DNA of 53,367 bases from Betaproteobacteria bacterium (GCA_009693435.1 SHXF01000019.1:1-53367); one strand, 5' to 3'. Counted from the first letter of the stretch, positions 1 to 8,325 are shown. Translations and numbers: made by a program. The notes: generated from the letters alone by a model not told the origin.

Positions 1-106
1 GGCGATATACGGCGGCAGACTTGTCATCGCGTATCATCTGTTGCGCGAGCATCAGATAGGTCAGATTCAAGTCCCTTATTTCTCCGAGCATGTCGGGCAT
101 TTCCAT
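1..106 (-). CDS. flhD: Flagellar transcriptional activator FlhD (partial, N-terminal 35 codons)
   Basis: Only the first 35 codons lie in the window; the gene runs off the left edge. The visible protein contains IRDLNLTYLMLAQQMIRDDK, which matches the conserved FlhD N-terminus (I-x-D-x-N-L-x-Y-L-x-L-A-Q). FlhD forms the FlhD4C2 complex with FlhC and activates class II flagellar promoters. I chose the ATG at 106 because a GGAAGG ribosome-binding site sits about 7 nt upstream; an ATG at 112 has no spacing from it, and one at 100 is also in frame. The upstream neighbour on the same strand is the c-di-GMP gene ending at 208. The 100-bp gap and the palindrome at 232-256 are the place to look for flhD control. 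flhC should follow outside the window. The family call is confident despite truncation. Confidence 0.8.
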   Translation of the reverse strand, partial: MEMPDMLGEIRDLNLTYLMLAQQMIRDDKSAAVYR

Positions 107-207
107 GGTCATTCCTTCCGTTGGTTGCAGTTTGCGCGCCCGTTGTCCCGGGAGCAGTTGCATTCTGATCGCGAGCGGCTCAGGAATGAATTGGAAATCT
201 TCCGTAT

Positions 208-2034
208 TTAGACGACTCCCCCTGCGAATTCCCGTGTAGGAAATTGTCCTACACGGCGCCCGCTGCCGCGGCCTCGTGTGTCGGCGATCGGACGCATCGG
301 CGGCGATGTCGGGCGGGCTTCCATCATCGCGGATATTTCTCCCGCGACACGTGGCACGCTGAACAGGAAGCCTTGCACGCGGTCGTACTGCTGCTTCTGG
401 AAGAGCTGAAGCTGCTCGGCTGTTTCCACCCCTTCGGCAACCGTCACCATGCCGAGGCTGCGGCCGAGAGTGCCGACAGCCTGTACGATGGCCTCGGTTT
501 CCGCATTGCGCGTCGATTCGCAGGAAAACGATTTGTCTATTTTCAGAATATCGATGGGGAAGCGCCTCAGATAGCTCAGTGACGAGTAGCCAGTGCCGAA
601 ATCGTCGATGGCAATCCTGACCTTCAGTTCCTTGAGTGCATGGAGTGTCGCGGTGGTCGCGTCGGCATCGCGCATCAATACTGTCTCGGTGATTTCAAGC
701 TCCAGGCAGCACGGATCCATTCCGGAATCCGCAAGCGCCTCGGCGACGGTCTGCACCAGCCCGGGCTGCCAGAATTGCACCGCGGAGAGGTTTACCGCCA
801 TGGTCAGCCCGGCGTGCCCCGCGTCGTGCCATGCTTTCGCCTGTCGGCACGCAGTCTGCAGCACCCATTTGCCGATTTCAGTTATCAGTCCGGTCTCGTT
901 GGCGAGCGGTATGAAATCCTCGGGCATCAGCAAACCCAGTTCCGGATGTTGCCAGCGGACCAGCGCCTCCACGCCGGTCATCTTTCCCGAAACGACGCTC
1001 AAACTGGGCTGGTACTCGAGTATCAGTTCCCCGCGTTCCACCGAGCCGCGCAACGCATTTTCCAGGATCAGTTGCTTGCCTGCTATGGCACCCATTTCCC
1101 GGGCGTAGACCTGGTAGCTATTGCCCCCCCGGCTTTTCGCCAGGAACATTGCCGTCTCGGCATTTATCAGCAGTTCCGGAACGTCTTCGTCTTCGCGCAA
1201 CGATGCCGCGATACCGATGCTCACGCTGAGGTGAAACTGCAATCCGCCCTGGACGAAAGGCCGCTGAAAGGCCTGCCGGATATTCTCGGCGGCCTCGCGC
1301 GCCTTTTCCTCGCCGCTCACTTCGCCGAGAAAAGCGGCGAATTCGTCGCTGCCGAGCCTCGCCAGCATCGCCTCCGGAGGCAGGCATTCCTGCAGGCGCT
1401 GGCCAATCTGCTTTATCAATGCGTCCCCGAATTTGTAGCCGTAGCAGTTGTTGATACGCAGAAACCGGTCGATATCCAGAACAAAAACGGCGCTTGCCCG
1501 CCCATCCGCGCGCTGCAGCTTGCGCCTCACGTGATTATGGAAAAGATTGCGGTTCGGCAATCCGGTCAGGTTGTCGTAAAAGGCGAGCCGGTGCACTTCC
1601 GCGTCCGCCTTCTCCTTGGCGCGGCGCATGGATGCGCCCAGCAGTTCCCGCTCTATGGCCGGCAGCAGGAGCGCAAAGTCTCCCTTGTGGATGGAATCCT
1701 GCGCGCCGCTGTTCATGGCGGCGACCGCCACGTGCTTGCTGACCTCGCCCGAATAGATGATGAACGGAATGTCCTTCCCGTACTCTTTCAGCACCTGCAG
1801 CGCCTCGAGTGAACTGAAGCGCGGCAGGGAATGGTCCGATATCACGATATCCCAGTCCGCATCGTTCAATGCGGCGCGCATGTCCTCTTCGGTGTCCACG
1901 CGCTTGTAGGTGATATCGTTCGAGCTTTGTTTCAGTTCGGAATACAGAAGACGCGCGTCGTCTTCCGAGTCCTCGACCAGCAGCAGCCGAAGGTGCGCGC
2001 GAGGGGTTGGCGGGTTAGCGTTCACGATTGTCAA
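208..2034 (-). CDS. Response regulator with receiver, GGDEF and EAL domains (c-di-GMP turnover)
   Basis: A 608-residue cytoplasmic protein. The receiver (about 15-130) has phospho-acceptor Asp67 (IVISDHSLP). The GGDEF domain (about 150-305) carries GSDEF at 228-232 instead of GGDEF and lacks an upstream RxxD inhibitory site. The EAL domain (about 330-565) has E357-A-L, N415, E447, D477-D478, K498 and E534, so the phosphodiesterase residues look complete. The likely net activity is c-di-GMP hydrolysis, with the GGDEF half regulatory or weak; this is inference. No histidine kinase is adjacent. The start is uncertain: it begins with TTG at 2034, and a GTG three codons later is equally possible; neither has a clear Shine-Dalgarno. 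A FliA-type promoter lies about 170 nt upstream and flhD follows downstream, which argues for a role in motility. Confidence 0.9.
   Translation of the reverse strand: MTIVNANPPTPRAHLRLLLVEDSEDDARLLYSELKQSSNDITYKRVDTEEDMRAALNDADWDIVISDHSLPRFSSLEALQVLKEYGKDIPFIIYSGEVSKHVAVAAMNSGAQDSIHKGDFALLLPAIERELLGASMRRAKEKADAEVHRLAFYDNLTGLPNRNLFHNHVRRKLQRADGRASAVFVLDIDRFLRINNCYGYKFGDALIKQIGQRLQECLPPEAMLARLGSDEFAAFLGEVSGEEKAREAAENIRQAFQRPFVQGGLQFHLSVSIGIAASLREDEDVPELLINAETAMFLAKSRGGNSYQVYAREMGAIAGKQLILENALRGSVERGELILEYQPSLSVVSGKMTGVEALVRWQHPELGLLMPEDFIPLANETGLITEIGKWVLQTACRQAKAWHDAGHAGLTMAVNLSAVQFWQPGLVQTVAEALADSGMDPCCLELEITETVLMRDADATTATLHALKELKVRIAIDDFGTGYSSLSYLRRFPIDILKIDKSFSCESTRNAETEAIVQAVGTLGRSLGMVTVAEGVETAEQLQLFQKQQYDRVQGFLFSVPRVAGEISAMMEARPTSPPMRPIADTRGRGSGRRVGQFPTREFAGGVV
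232..256. repeat. 25-bp palindrome inside the 3' end of the c-di-GMP gene, upstream of flhD
   Basis: Arms ccgtgtagga (232-241) and tcctacacgg (247-256) are perfect reverse complements around a 5-bp centre. It lies within the last codons of the receiver-GGDEF-EAL gene and about 125 bp before the flhD start. It is not followed by a T-run on either strand, so it is a poor intrinsic terminator. It could be an operator for a dimeric regulator acting on flhD, or an mRNA hairpin. Confidence 0.6.
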
Positions 2035-2176
2035 GCCTGGAAGCGCGCCGCCGCGACAATCGCGGCGACAGCAGGAAAGGGAAAGGGACTGGAGTGGACT
2101 TCAATTCGCAATGGCAATTTTCCACGACATCAGCGATCGGACCTGATTCGATGAATTTCGCAGTCAATATGATCAT
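2015..2176 (-). CDS. Possible 53-codon leader ORF upstream of the c-di-GMP gene
   Basis: An ATG at 2176 is preceded by GGGGAG with a 4-nt spacer. It opens a 53-codon frame (start MIILTAKFIESG) that ends with TAA at 2015-2017, overlapping the beginning of the receiver-GGDEF-EAL gene by about 20 nt in another frame. It lies wholly within the leader expected from the FliA-type promoter. The Shine-Dalgarno is better than that of the main gene, which would fit translational coupling. No homology is recognised, the C-terminal half is Arg/Pro-rich, and it may be non-coding. Confidence 0.25.
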   Translation of the reverse strand: MIILTAKFIESGPIADVVENCHCELKSTPVPFPFLLSPRLSRRRASRLDNRER

Positions 2177-2542
2177 CCGGCTCCCCAAACAGAATCCAAG
2201 CTACGTGATGGCTATCGGCAGTCCCGCGGGGAACTTTAGGGCACACACAGGCAAGACGGCCACACCCCGTGGCAGCTCCCCTACTTTACGCATAATGCGC
2301 CAGACCAATGCCCGGAAATAAGCGCGCATACGGGGTCTCTTTGGCGAAATGCCGGTCGCAAGCGGATGGTGTTCCGGAACAGTCGGCGCGGGCGGGGCGG
2401 CCGACCAATAACGCCAAGTCCCGATTTCCCAGCATCCGGGATACGCTCTTCCGCGCAATGTGAGTCCGAGCGATCGCGCAGGCCATTCGATTCCGCTGGC
2501 CGCGTGCTAGACTTTTTTAATGGCACAAAGGAGATGACTGAG
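2035..2542. other. 508-bp divergent intergenic region
   Basis: This region separates the leftward c-di-GMP gene from the rightward dioxygenase gene. It holds the sigma-28 promoter (2205-2238), the possible leader ORF (2015-2176) and, at 2527-2533, the AAAGGAG ribosome-binding site of the dioxygenase. I see no RNA gene, no c-di-GMP riboswitch core and no convincing sigma-70 promoter for the dioxygenase. Confidence 0.6.
2205..2238 (-). promoter_or_regulatory. FliA (sigma-28) promoter for the receiver-GGDEF-EAL gene
   Basis: On the minus strand the sequence reads TAAAGTTC (2238-2231), an 11-nt spacer, then GCCGATAG (2219-2212). The known sigma-28 consensus is TAAAGTTT-N11-GCCGATAA, so 14 of 16 positions match with exact spacing. 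The predicted transcription start is near 2205, giving a leader of about 170 nt before the coding start at 2034. The c-di-GMP gene would therefore be a late flagellar gene. Confidence 0.8.
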
Positions 2543-3601
2543 ATGGCCAACGCACCCCGCGCCGCCACGCGCAATGAGGTTCCCGTTCTCGAACTGGGGG
2601 CGCTGCAGGCTCATTGCGGCGCCGCAGGCGGCGCGGCGGCGGCGCCGACAACGAACGCCGGCGGTGGCGGCAAGAACTTCCCCGATGTGCTGAAACTGGC
2701 GCGTCAGCTGGGCCACGCCTGCGAGACCACCGGCTTCTTCTACGTCGCCAACCACGGCGTGCCTCAGCAATGCGTCGATGGCCTGTTCAACGCCACGCGG
2801 CGCTATTTTGCGCTTCCGGAGGCGGAACGGCTGAAAGATCGCGTGCCGGATCGCTTCGGGCGGGGCTTCATCCCGCACGGCAGCGTGAGGCACCCTGGCT
2901 TCGACGTCGACCTCAAGGAAAGCTTCGAATTCGGGCTTGAACTACCCGCGGACGACCCGCACGTGCTGGCCGGCCGACCTCAATACGCACCCAACGCCTG
3001 GCCGGCCGACAAACCCTGGCTGCGCGAAGCCGGGGAAGCGTACTGCACCGAAACGTGCGCACTGGCGAGACGATTGCTGCGACTATTCGCCCTCAGCCTG
3101 GACCTGCCCGATGACTACTTCCTCGAATACTGTACCCGGCCCATGGTGGCAACACGACTGATCCATTACCCGCCGCAGCGTGCACCCGAAAACGAGAAGG
3201 AACTCGGCGTCGCGCCGCATTCGGATTACGGTCTCGTCACGCTGCTCACGCAGGATCCGGTTGGCGGTCTGGAACTGCTGAAGCGGGACGGTGAATGGGT
3301 AGCGGCGCCGTACATACCGGGTACGTTCGTCGTCAATCTCGGCGACTTGTTCAGCGTCTGGACCAATGACCGGTATGTCTCCAACCAGCACCGCGTGGTG
3401 AACCGCAGCGGGCAGGAACGCTACTCCACGCCGACCTTCTTCAATCCCGACTATGACGCCCGGGTTGCCTGCCTGCCGCAATGCGCCTCCGCGGGGAATG
3501 CGCTCCGTTACGCCCCTGTGACGGCGGGCGAGTACCTCGTCGAGCGGTTTCGCGAAGCGCATGGGCTGCAATCACGGGCGCCGCAGGCGCTGCGCCAATG
3601 A
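2543..3601 (+). CDS. Fe(II)/2-oxoglutarate-dependent dioxygenase, isopenicillin N synthase-like family
   Basis: 352 residues, the usual length for this family. The C-terminal double-stranded beta-helix carries the iron triad H226-x-D228 (APHSDYG) and H283 (SNQHRVV), and the 2-oxoglutarate-binding R293-x-S295 (ERYSTPTF). The N-terminal DIOX_N-type half includes TTGFFYVANHGVP at about 62-74. A low-complexity Ala/Gly stretch at about 26-43 is unusual. ATG 2543 was chosen because AAAGGAG ends 9 nt upstream; the in-frame ATG at 2534 directly abuts it. The substrate cannot be read from the sequence. The stop overlaps the hutF start (ATGA), so the two are translationally coupled and probably serve one pathway. 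Confidence 0.9.
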   Translation: MANAPRAATRNEVPVLELGALQAHCGAAGGAAAAPTTNAGGGGKNFPDVLKLARQLGHACETTGFFYVANHGVPQQCVDGLFNATRRYFALPEAERLKDRVPDRFGRGFIPHGSVRHPGFDVDLKESFEFGLELPADDPHVLAGRPQYAPNAWPADKPWLREAGEAYCTETCALARRLLRLFALSLDLPDDYFLEYCTRPMVATRLIHYPPQRAPENEKELGVAPHSDYGLVTLLTQDPVGGLELLKRDGEWVAAPYIPGTFVVNLGDLFSVWTNDRYVSNQHRVVNRSGQERYSTPTFFNPDYDARVACLPQCASAGNALRYAPVTAGEYLVERFREAHGLQSRAPQALRQ

Positions 3602-4971
3602 AGAGCCTCTTCGCACCCGCTGCGATGCTGCCCGGCGGGTGGGCCGAAAACGTCCTGATCCACATTGCAGACACCGGCGACATCGTTTCCGTTCAGGAAA
3701 AATCGCGTCCCGCGGACAGCGAGGTCCTCGACGGCCCGGTGATTCCCGGCATGGCCAATGTGCATTCACACGCCTTCCAGCGCGCCATGGCCGGTCTGGC
3801 CGAGCGCATGGGCTCGGCCGAAGACAGTTTCTGGTCCTGGCGCGAGGTGATGTACTCGTTCGTGCGCCGGCTGCAACCCGATCAGGTGCGCGCCATCGCC
3901 GAGCAGATCTATTGCGAAATGCTGAAAAACGGCTACACGGCGGTTGCCGAATTCCATTACCTGCACAACGCGCCCGATGGCAAACCCTATGCCAATCGCG
4001 CGGAGATGGCGTTGTGCCATTTGCGCGCGGCTGCCGAAACCGGTATCGCGATCACCCTGCTGCCATCGCTCTACGCCTATGCGAACTTCGGCGACGAACC
4101 GCTGGACGCGGCGCAAAAGCGCTTTGCCACCACGCCCGATGCGGTGCTTGGGATGGTGCGCGATTTGCGCAAGGAGTTCTCCGGTGATGCCAACGTGCGC
4201 ATCGGCGTGGCGCCCCATTCGCTGCGCGCGGTCAGCCCCGCCATGCTCAAGGATCTGCTTGCCGGCATGGCGGCGCTGGACCCGGGCGCCCCTGTCCACA
4301 TGCACCTCGCTGAGCAGGTGAAGGAAGTCAATGACTGCCTCACCTGGGCGGAGCAGCGCCCGGTGCAATGGCTGCTCGACAACGCGCCGGTGGACGAGCG
4401 CTGGTGCCTGATCCATTGCACCCACGCAATGTCGGGCGAAATCGAAAAACTGGCGGCGAGCGGAGCGGTGGTCGGTCTGTGCCCCACCACGGAGGCGAAC
4501 CTGGGTGCAGGTCCGTTCCAGTTTGCCCGTTATCGCGAGCGCAAGGGTCGCTTCGGCATCGGCAGCGACAGCCACGTGTCGCAGTTACCCGTCGAAGAAT
4601 TGCGCTGGGTGGAGTACGTGCAGCGCCTCACCTTGCGCAGGCGCAATATTTCCGCGAACGCGGACCAGCCATCGGTGGGCGGATCACTGTGGCGCGCCGC
4701 GGCTGAAGGGGGAGCGCAGGCGATCGGCCGGGTTACGGGCGCGATCGAACGGGGCAAGCGCGCGGATTTTCTGGTGCTGGATGCGGATCACGTCAATCTC
4801 GTCGGACGCCGCGAAGACGCACTGCTGGATGCACTGCTGTTCGCCGGAAACGGCCAGATGGTCAGGCACGTCATGGTCGGAGGCAAATGGGCGGTGCGCG
4901 ATGGCCACCATCCCCGGGAAGAAGCCATTGCCGCGCGCTACAAGCAGGTCTGCCGGGAACTGACCGCATAA
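3598..4971 (+). CDS. hutF: Formimidoylglutamate deiminase
   Basis: 457 residues, an amidohydrolase-superfamily deaminase. HutF converts N-formimino-L-glutamate to N-formyl-L-glutamate and ammonia in the five-step histidine degradation route. Visible metal ligands are the H56-S-H58 pair after a beta-strand (GMANVHSHAF), a central HLAEQ histidine, and the Asp in GSDSHVS. The family signature SFWSWRE follows the first metal site. The start overlaps the dioxygenase stop by 4 nt (ATGA). No hutH, hutU, hutI or hutG is in view, which is unusual for hutF, so a related formimino/amidine substrate is possible. The family call is strong; the exact substrate is less certain. Confidence 0.88.
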   Translation: MKSLFAPAAMLPGGWAENVLIHIADTGDIVSVQEKSRPADSEVLDGPVIPGMANVHSHAFQRAMAGLAERMGSAEDSFWSWREVMYSFVRRLQPDQVRAIAEQIYCEMLKNGYTAVAEFHYLHNAPDGKPYANRAEMALCHLRAAAETGIAITLLPSLYAYANFGDEPLDAAQKRFATTPDAVLGMVRDLRKEFSGDANVRIGVAPHSLRAVSPAMLKDLLAGMAALDPGAPVHMHLAEQVKEVNDCLTWAEQRPVQWLLDNAPVDERWCLIHCTHAMSGEIEKLAASGAVVGLCPTTEANLGAGPFQFARYRERKGRFGIGSDSHVSQLPVEELRWVEYVQRLTLRRRNISANADQPSVGGSLWRAAAEGGAQAIGRVTGAIERGKRADFLVLDADHVNLVGRREDALLDALLFAGNGQMVRHVMVGGKWAVRDGHHPREEAIAARYKQVCRELTA

Positions 4972-5023
4972 CCGTCGCTGGCGTTATACGCTATGTTATA
5001 TCGATATCGCCTGTATACGTGCG

Positions 5024-5042
5024 TGGAAAGGCGGCCTTTCCA
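5024..5042. terminator. Hairpin between convergent hutF and CoA-transferase genes
   Basis: Perfect 8-bp stem tggaaagg / cctttcca with a 3-nt loop, in the 147-bp gap between two convergent genes. Neither side has a strong T-run, so it is at best a weak bidirectional terminator or an mRNA-stabilising end. Confidence 0.4.
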
Positions 5043-5118
5043 GATAAATCTTCCGAATTTATGGTTTTCACATCGGTCATAAACCAGGCGGATTCAAAAC
5101 CCGGTTCAACAATCGCGA

Positions 5119-6474
5119 TCAGACCTTGGGCGCCACCGTGAAAGCGCAGCCCGTTCTGGCGCGCACCTCATCGAGTGTGACCCCGGGGTGGAGTTCCTTC
5201 AGTGTCAGACCCACGGCAGGCACGACTTCGAACACGCACAGGTCGGTGATGATTATGTTGACCACGCCCTTGCCGGTGATGGGAAGATTGCATTTCGACA
5301 GAATCTTCGGGCTGCCGTCCTTCGCCGTATGCTCCATCAGCACGATCACCCGCTTCACGCCGGCAACCAGATCCATGGCCCCGCCCGGCCCCTTCACCAT
5401 GGCGCCGGGCACCATCCAGTTGGCCAGGTCGCCGTTCTCCGCCACCTCCAGGCCACCGAGGATGGACAGGTCTATGTGGCCGCCGCGTATCATCGCGAAG
5501 GAATCGGCGCTGGAGAAGAAACTCGATCCGGGAATGACGGTGACGGTCTGCTTGCCGGCATTGATCAGGTCCGCATCGAGCTGGTCTTCGGTGGGGAATG
5601 GCCCGATGCCCAGCAAGCCGTTTTCCGACTGCAGGGTGACGTTGATGCCGGCCGGGATGTAATTCGCCACCAAGGTCGGGATGCCGATGCCCAGATTGAC
5701 GTAAAACCCGTCGCGCAGTTCCTGCGCGGCGCGCTGCGCCATCATGGCGCGCACCGGTGATTCCTTCTTCGATGCGGTGGCGCCGCTCACGGTGCGGAAC
5801 TCGATGCGCTTCTCGTACTTTTCGCCTTGCACGATACGGTCGACATAGACGCCCGGCGTGTGGACCTGCTCGGGATCGAGTTCACCCACCTCGACCAGTT
5901 CCTCGACTTCCGCCACGGTGATCCTGCCGCAGGTGGCGATCATCGGGTTGAAATTTCGCGCCGTCTTGCGGTAAACGAGATTGCCGCTCTTGTCGCCCTT
6001 CCATGCCTTGACGATGGACACGTCCGCCTGTATCGCCTCCTCCAGCACGTATTCCCTGCCGTCGAATGAGCGTGTGTCCTTGTCCTCGGCGAGCTTGGTG
6101 CCGAACCCGGTGCGCGTATAGAAACCGGGGATGCCCGCGCCGCCCGCCCGCAGCTTTTCGGCAAGGGTGCCCTGCGGCGTCAATTCCAGCTCGAGTTCGC
6201 CCGCCAGCACCTGGCGCTCGAATTCCTTGTTCTCGCCGACGTACGACGCGATGACCTTCTTGACCTGCCGCGACTTGAGCAAGAGACCCATGCCGAAATC
6301 ATCCACGCCGGCGTTGTTGCCGACGATGGTGAGCCCTTTCACCTTGCTCTCCACCAGCGCCTGAATGAAGTTTTCCGGAATGCCGCACAGGCCGAATCCG
6401 CCTGCCGCAATGGTCATGTCGTCCTTGAGCAGTCCGGCCAGCGCGGCCTTGGCATTGGGGTAGAGTTTGTTCAT
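5119..6474 (-). CDS. Succinyl-CoA:3-ketoacid CoA-transferase, single-chain (A+B subunits fused)
   Basis: 451 residues. Residues 1-230 match the A subunit of class I CoA-transferases ([12 protein letters not shown] near 23-34; GNNAG). Residues about 236-451 match the B subunit, including [11 protein letters not shown] and the catalytic Glu284 in SENGLLG. The enzyme exchanges CoA between succinyl-CoA and acetoacetate or related 3-ketoacids. Most bacteria encode the subunits as two genes (scoA, scoB); here they are joined by a short linker in mitochondrial-SCOT order. ATG 6474 is preceded by GAGGTGA at about 9 nt; upstream in-frame sequence is not protein-like. It stands alone, divergent from ETF-QO and convergent with hutF. 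Confidence 0.92.
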   Translation of the reverse strand: MNKLYPNAKAALAGLLKDDMTIAAGGFGLCGIPENFIQALVESKVKGLTIVGNNAGVDDFGMGLLLKSRQVKKVIASYVGENKEFERQVLAGELELELTPQGTLAEKLRAGGAGIPGFYTRTGFGTKLAEDKDTRSFDGREYVLEEAIQADVSIVKAWKGDKSGNLVYRKTARNFNPMIATCGRITVAEVEELVEVGELDPEQVHTPGVYVDRIVQGEKYEKRIEFRTVSGATASKKESPVRAMMAQRAAQELRDGFYVNLGIGIPTLVANYIPAGINVTLQSENGLLGIGPFPTEDQLDADLINAGKQTVTVIPGSSFFSSADSFAMIRGGHIDLSILGGLEVAENGDLANWMVPGAMVKGPGGAMDLVAGVKRVIVLMEHTAKDGSPKILSKCNLPITGKGVVNIIITDLCVFEVVPAVGLTLKELHPGVTLDEVRARTGCAFTVAPKV

Positions 6475-6535
6475 GGAAGCGTCACCTCTGAGAGTGGAAG
6501 TCCGCCGGCAACCGGGGCGGACACAGCAGGGACGC

Positions 6536-6545
6536 ATTATATAAT
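6536..6545. promoter_or_regulatory. Candidate shared -10 region (palindromic attatataat)
   Basis: A perfect AT-only decamer palindrome in GC-rich DNA lies between the divergent CoA-transferase and ETF-QO genes. It offers TATAAT on both strands (6540-6545 plus; 6541-6536 minus). No good -35 box is visible at the right distance on either side, so this is tentative. Confidence 0.35.
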
Positions 6546-6678
6546 CGCCGTGCTGCGGCTCGAAGCTTATTCAGTGCAGGGTATCGAACGAGAAGCGCAG
6601 CAAACTGCACAGTGAATAGCAGCGGCGTTCGAGAGCGCGCCGGTGACGAACCCGATTCTCCACCTACAGCAGGACACT

Positions 6679-8325
6679 ATGGCCCAGCGCGAAGCAATGG
6701 CGTACGACGTGGTGGTCGTCGGCGGAGGACCGGCGGGCCTCGCAGCCGCCATCCGCCTGAAGCAACTGGCCGCCGAAAAAGGCGCGGAGCTCGGTGTCTG
6801 CATCATCGAGAAAGGATCGGAGATCGGCGCGCACATCCTGTCTGGCGCGGTGATGGACCCGCGCGCACTGGAAGAACTGTTCCCGGACTGGAAGGCGCGT
6901 GGCGCGCCGCTCGTCACGCCGGTCACCGAAGACCGTTTCCTGTTTCTGTCGGCCACGGGCGGCATGCAGGTCCCTTCGATGCTCCTGCCGAACTGCTTCA
7001 AGAATCACGGCAACTATGTCATCAGCCTCGCGAACGTGTGCCGCTGGCTCGGTCAGCAGGCGGAAGCACTGGGAGTGGAAATTTATCCTGGCTTCGCCGC
7101 CGCGGAAGTCCTGTTCGACGAACAGGGGGCAGTGAAGGGTGTCGCAACCGGCGATATGGGTGTGGGTCGCGACGGACAACCCACGGAAAATGCCCAGCCC
7201 GGTATCGAGTTGCACGCCAGATACACGTTCTTCGCCGAAGGTTGCCGGGGCCACCTTGGCAAGCGTCTGATGCAGCACTTCGACCTGAACAAGGGCGTCG
7301 ACCCGCAGGTGTATGGCATCGGCCTGAAGGAACTCTGGGAAATCGATCCCGCGAAACACCAGCCGGGTCTGGTGGTCCATACCGCCGGCTGGCCGCTGGA
7401 CAGCGCCACCTACGGCGGGTCGTTTCTGTACCACATGGAAAACAATCTGGTTGCGGTCGGCTATGTGGTCGGGCTTGCCTACCGGAACCCCTACCTCAGC
7501 CCGTACGAGGAATTCCAGCGCTACAAGACGCATCCGAAGATTCGTGGTTTTTTCGAAGGCGGGAAACGCATCGCCTACGGCGCGCGCGCCATCACCGCCG
7601 GGGGCTTGCTGTCATTGCCGAAACTGGTTTTCGCGGGCGGTTGTCTGGTCGGCGACGATGCCGGATTCCTCAATGCATCCAAGATCAAGGGCAGCCACGC
7701 CGCTATCAAGTCAGGCATGCTGGCGGCGGAAGCGGCATTTACTGCTGTGCAGGCAGGACGGACGCGCGATTCGCTGGATGCCTATCCGGAAGCGTTTCAG
7801 AAATCGTGGCTGTTCGAAGAACTCTGGCGCGCGCGCAATTTCAAGCAGTGGATGGCCAAGGGCCTCTATACGGGAACATTCATGGTGGGCGTGGAGCAAT
7901 ACCTGCTCGACGGAAAATTCCCGTGGACCCTGCATCACCCGCATGCCGATCACGAGTGCCTGCGTCCGGCTGCCGAGTTCGAACCGATAAACTACCCCAA
8001 GCCGGATGGCAAGCTCACCTTCGACCGCCTGTCATCGGTGTTCATTTCGAACACCAACCACGAAGAGAACCAGCCCTGCCATCTGACCCTCAAGGACGCG
8101 GCTGTTCCCGTCGCGACCAATCTCATGACCTACGCCGGCCCGGAGGCACGTTACTGCCCGGCGGGGGTGTACGAGTTCGTGAAAAGCGCGGAAGGCGAGG
8201 ACCGCCTGCAGATCAATGCGCAGAACTGTGTGCACTGCAAGACCTGCGACATCAAGGACCCGATGCAGAACATCGTCTGGGTGGTGCCGCAGGGGGGCGA
8301 CGGGCCGAACTATCCGAATATGTAA
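6679..8325 (+). CDS. Electron transfer flavoprotein-ubiquinone oxidoreductase
   Basis: About 548 residues. The N-terminal FAD-binding dinucleotide motif (VVVVGGGPAGLAAA) is followed by GAHILSGAVMDP. The C-terminal ferredoxin-like part carries cysteines in YCPAGVYEF and NCVHCKTCDIKDP that bind one 4Fe-4S cluster. This membrane-associated enzyme passes electrons from reduced ETF to ubiquinone and so couples acyl-CoA dehydrogenases to respiration. I prefer ATG 6679 (AGGA 4 nt upstream, and closer to the family's usual start); an in-frame GTG at 6643 would add 12 residues. Its partners etfB/etfA lie about 5-6 kb away rather than adjacent. Confidence 0.95.
   Translation: MAQREAMAYDVVVVGGGPAGLAAAIRLKQLAAEKGAELGVCIIEKGSEIGAHILSGAVMDPRALEELFPDWKARGAPLVTPVTEDRFLFLSATGGMQVPSMLLPNCFKNHGNYVISLANVCRWLGQQAEALGVEIYPGFAAAEVLFDEQGAVKGVATGDMGVGRDGQPTENAQPGIELHARYTFFAEGCRGHLGKRLMQHFDLNKGVDPQVYGIGLKELWEIDPAKHQPGLVVHTAGWPLDSATYGGSFLYHMENNLVAVGYVVGLAYRNPYLSPYEEFQRYKTHPKIRGFFEGGKRIAYGARAITAGGLLSLPKLVFAGGCLVGDDAGFLNASKIKGSHAAIKSGMLAAEAAFTAVQAGRTRDSLDAYPEAFQKSWLFEELWRARNFKQWMAKGLYTGTFMVGVEQYLLDGKFPWTLHHPHADHECLRPAAEFEPINYPKPDGKLTFDRLSSVFISNTNHEENQPCHLTLKDAAVPVATNLMTYAGPEARYCPAGVYEFVKSAEGEDRLQINAQNCVHCKTCDIKDPMQNIVWVVPQGGDGPNYPNM

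Noticed and set aside
640..1812. A 390-codon rightward open frame opposite the c-di-GMP gene
   Set aside because: It is the antisense shadow of the receiver-GGDEF-EAL gene, whose domain motifs are complete; the composition is typical of a GC-rich mirror frame.
2040..2205. c-di-GMP (GEMM) riboswitch in the leader of the c-di-GMP gene
   Set aside because: I looked for the conserved AGGGCAAACC-type core and paired GNRA elements and did not find them.
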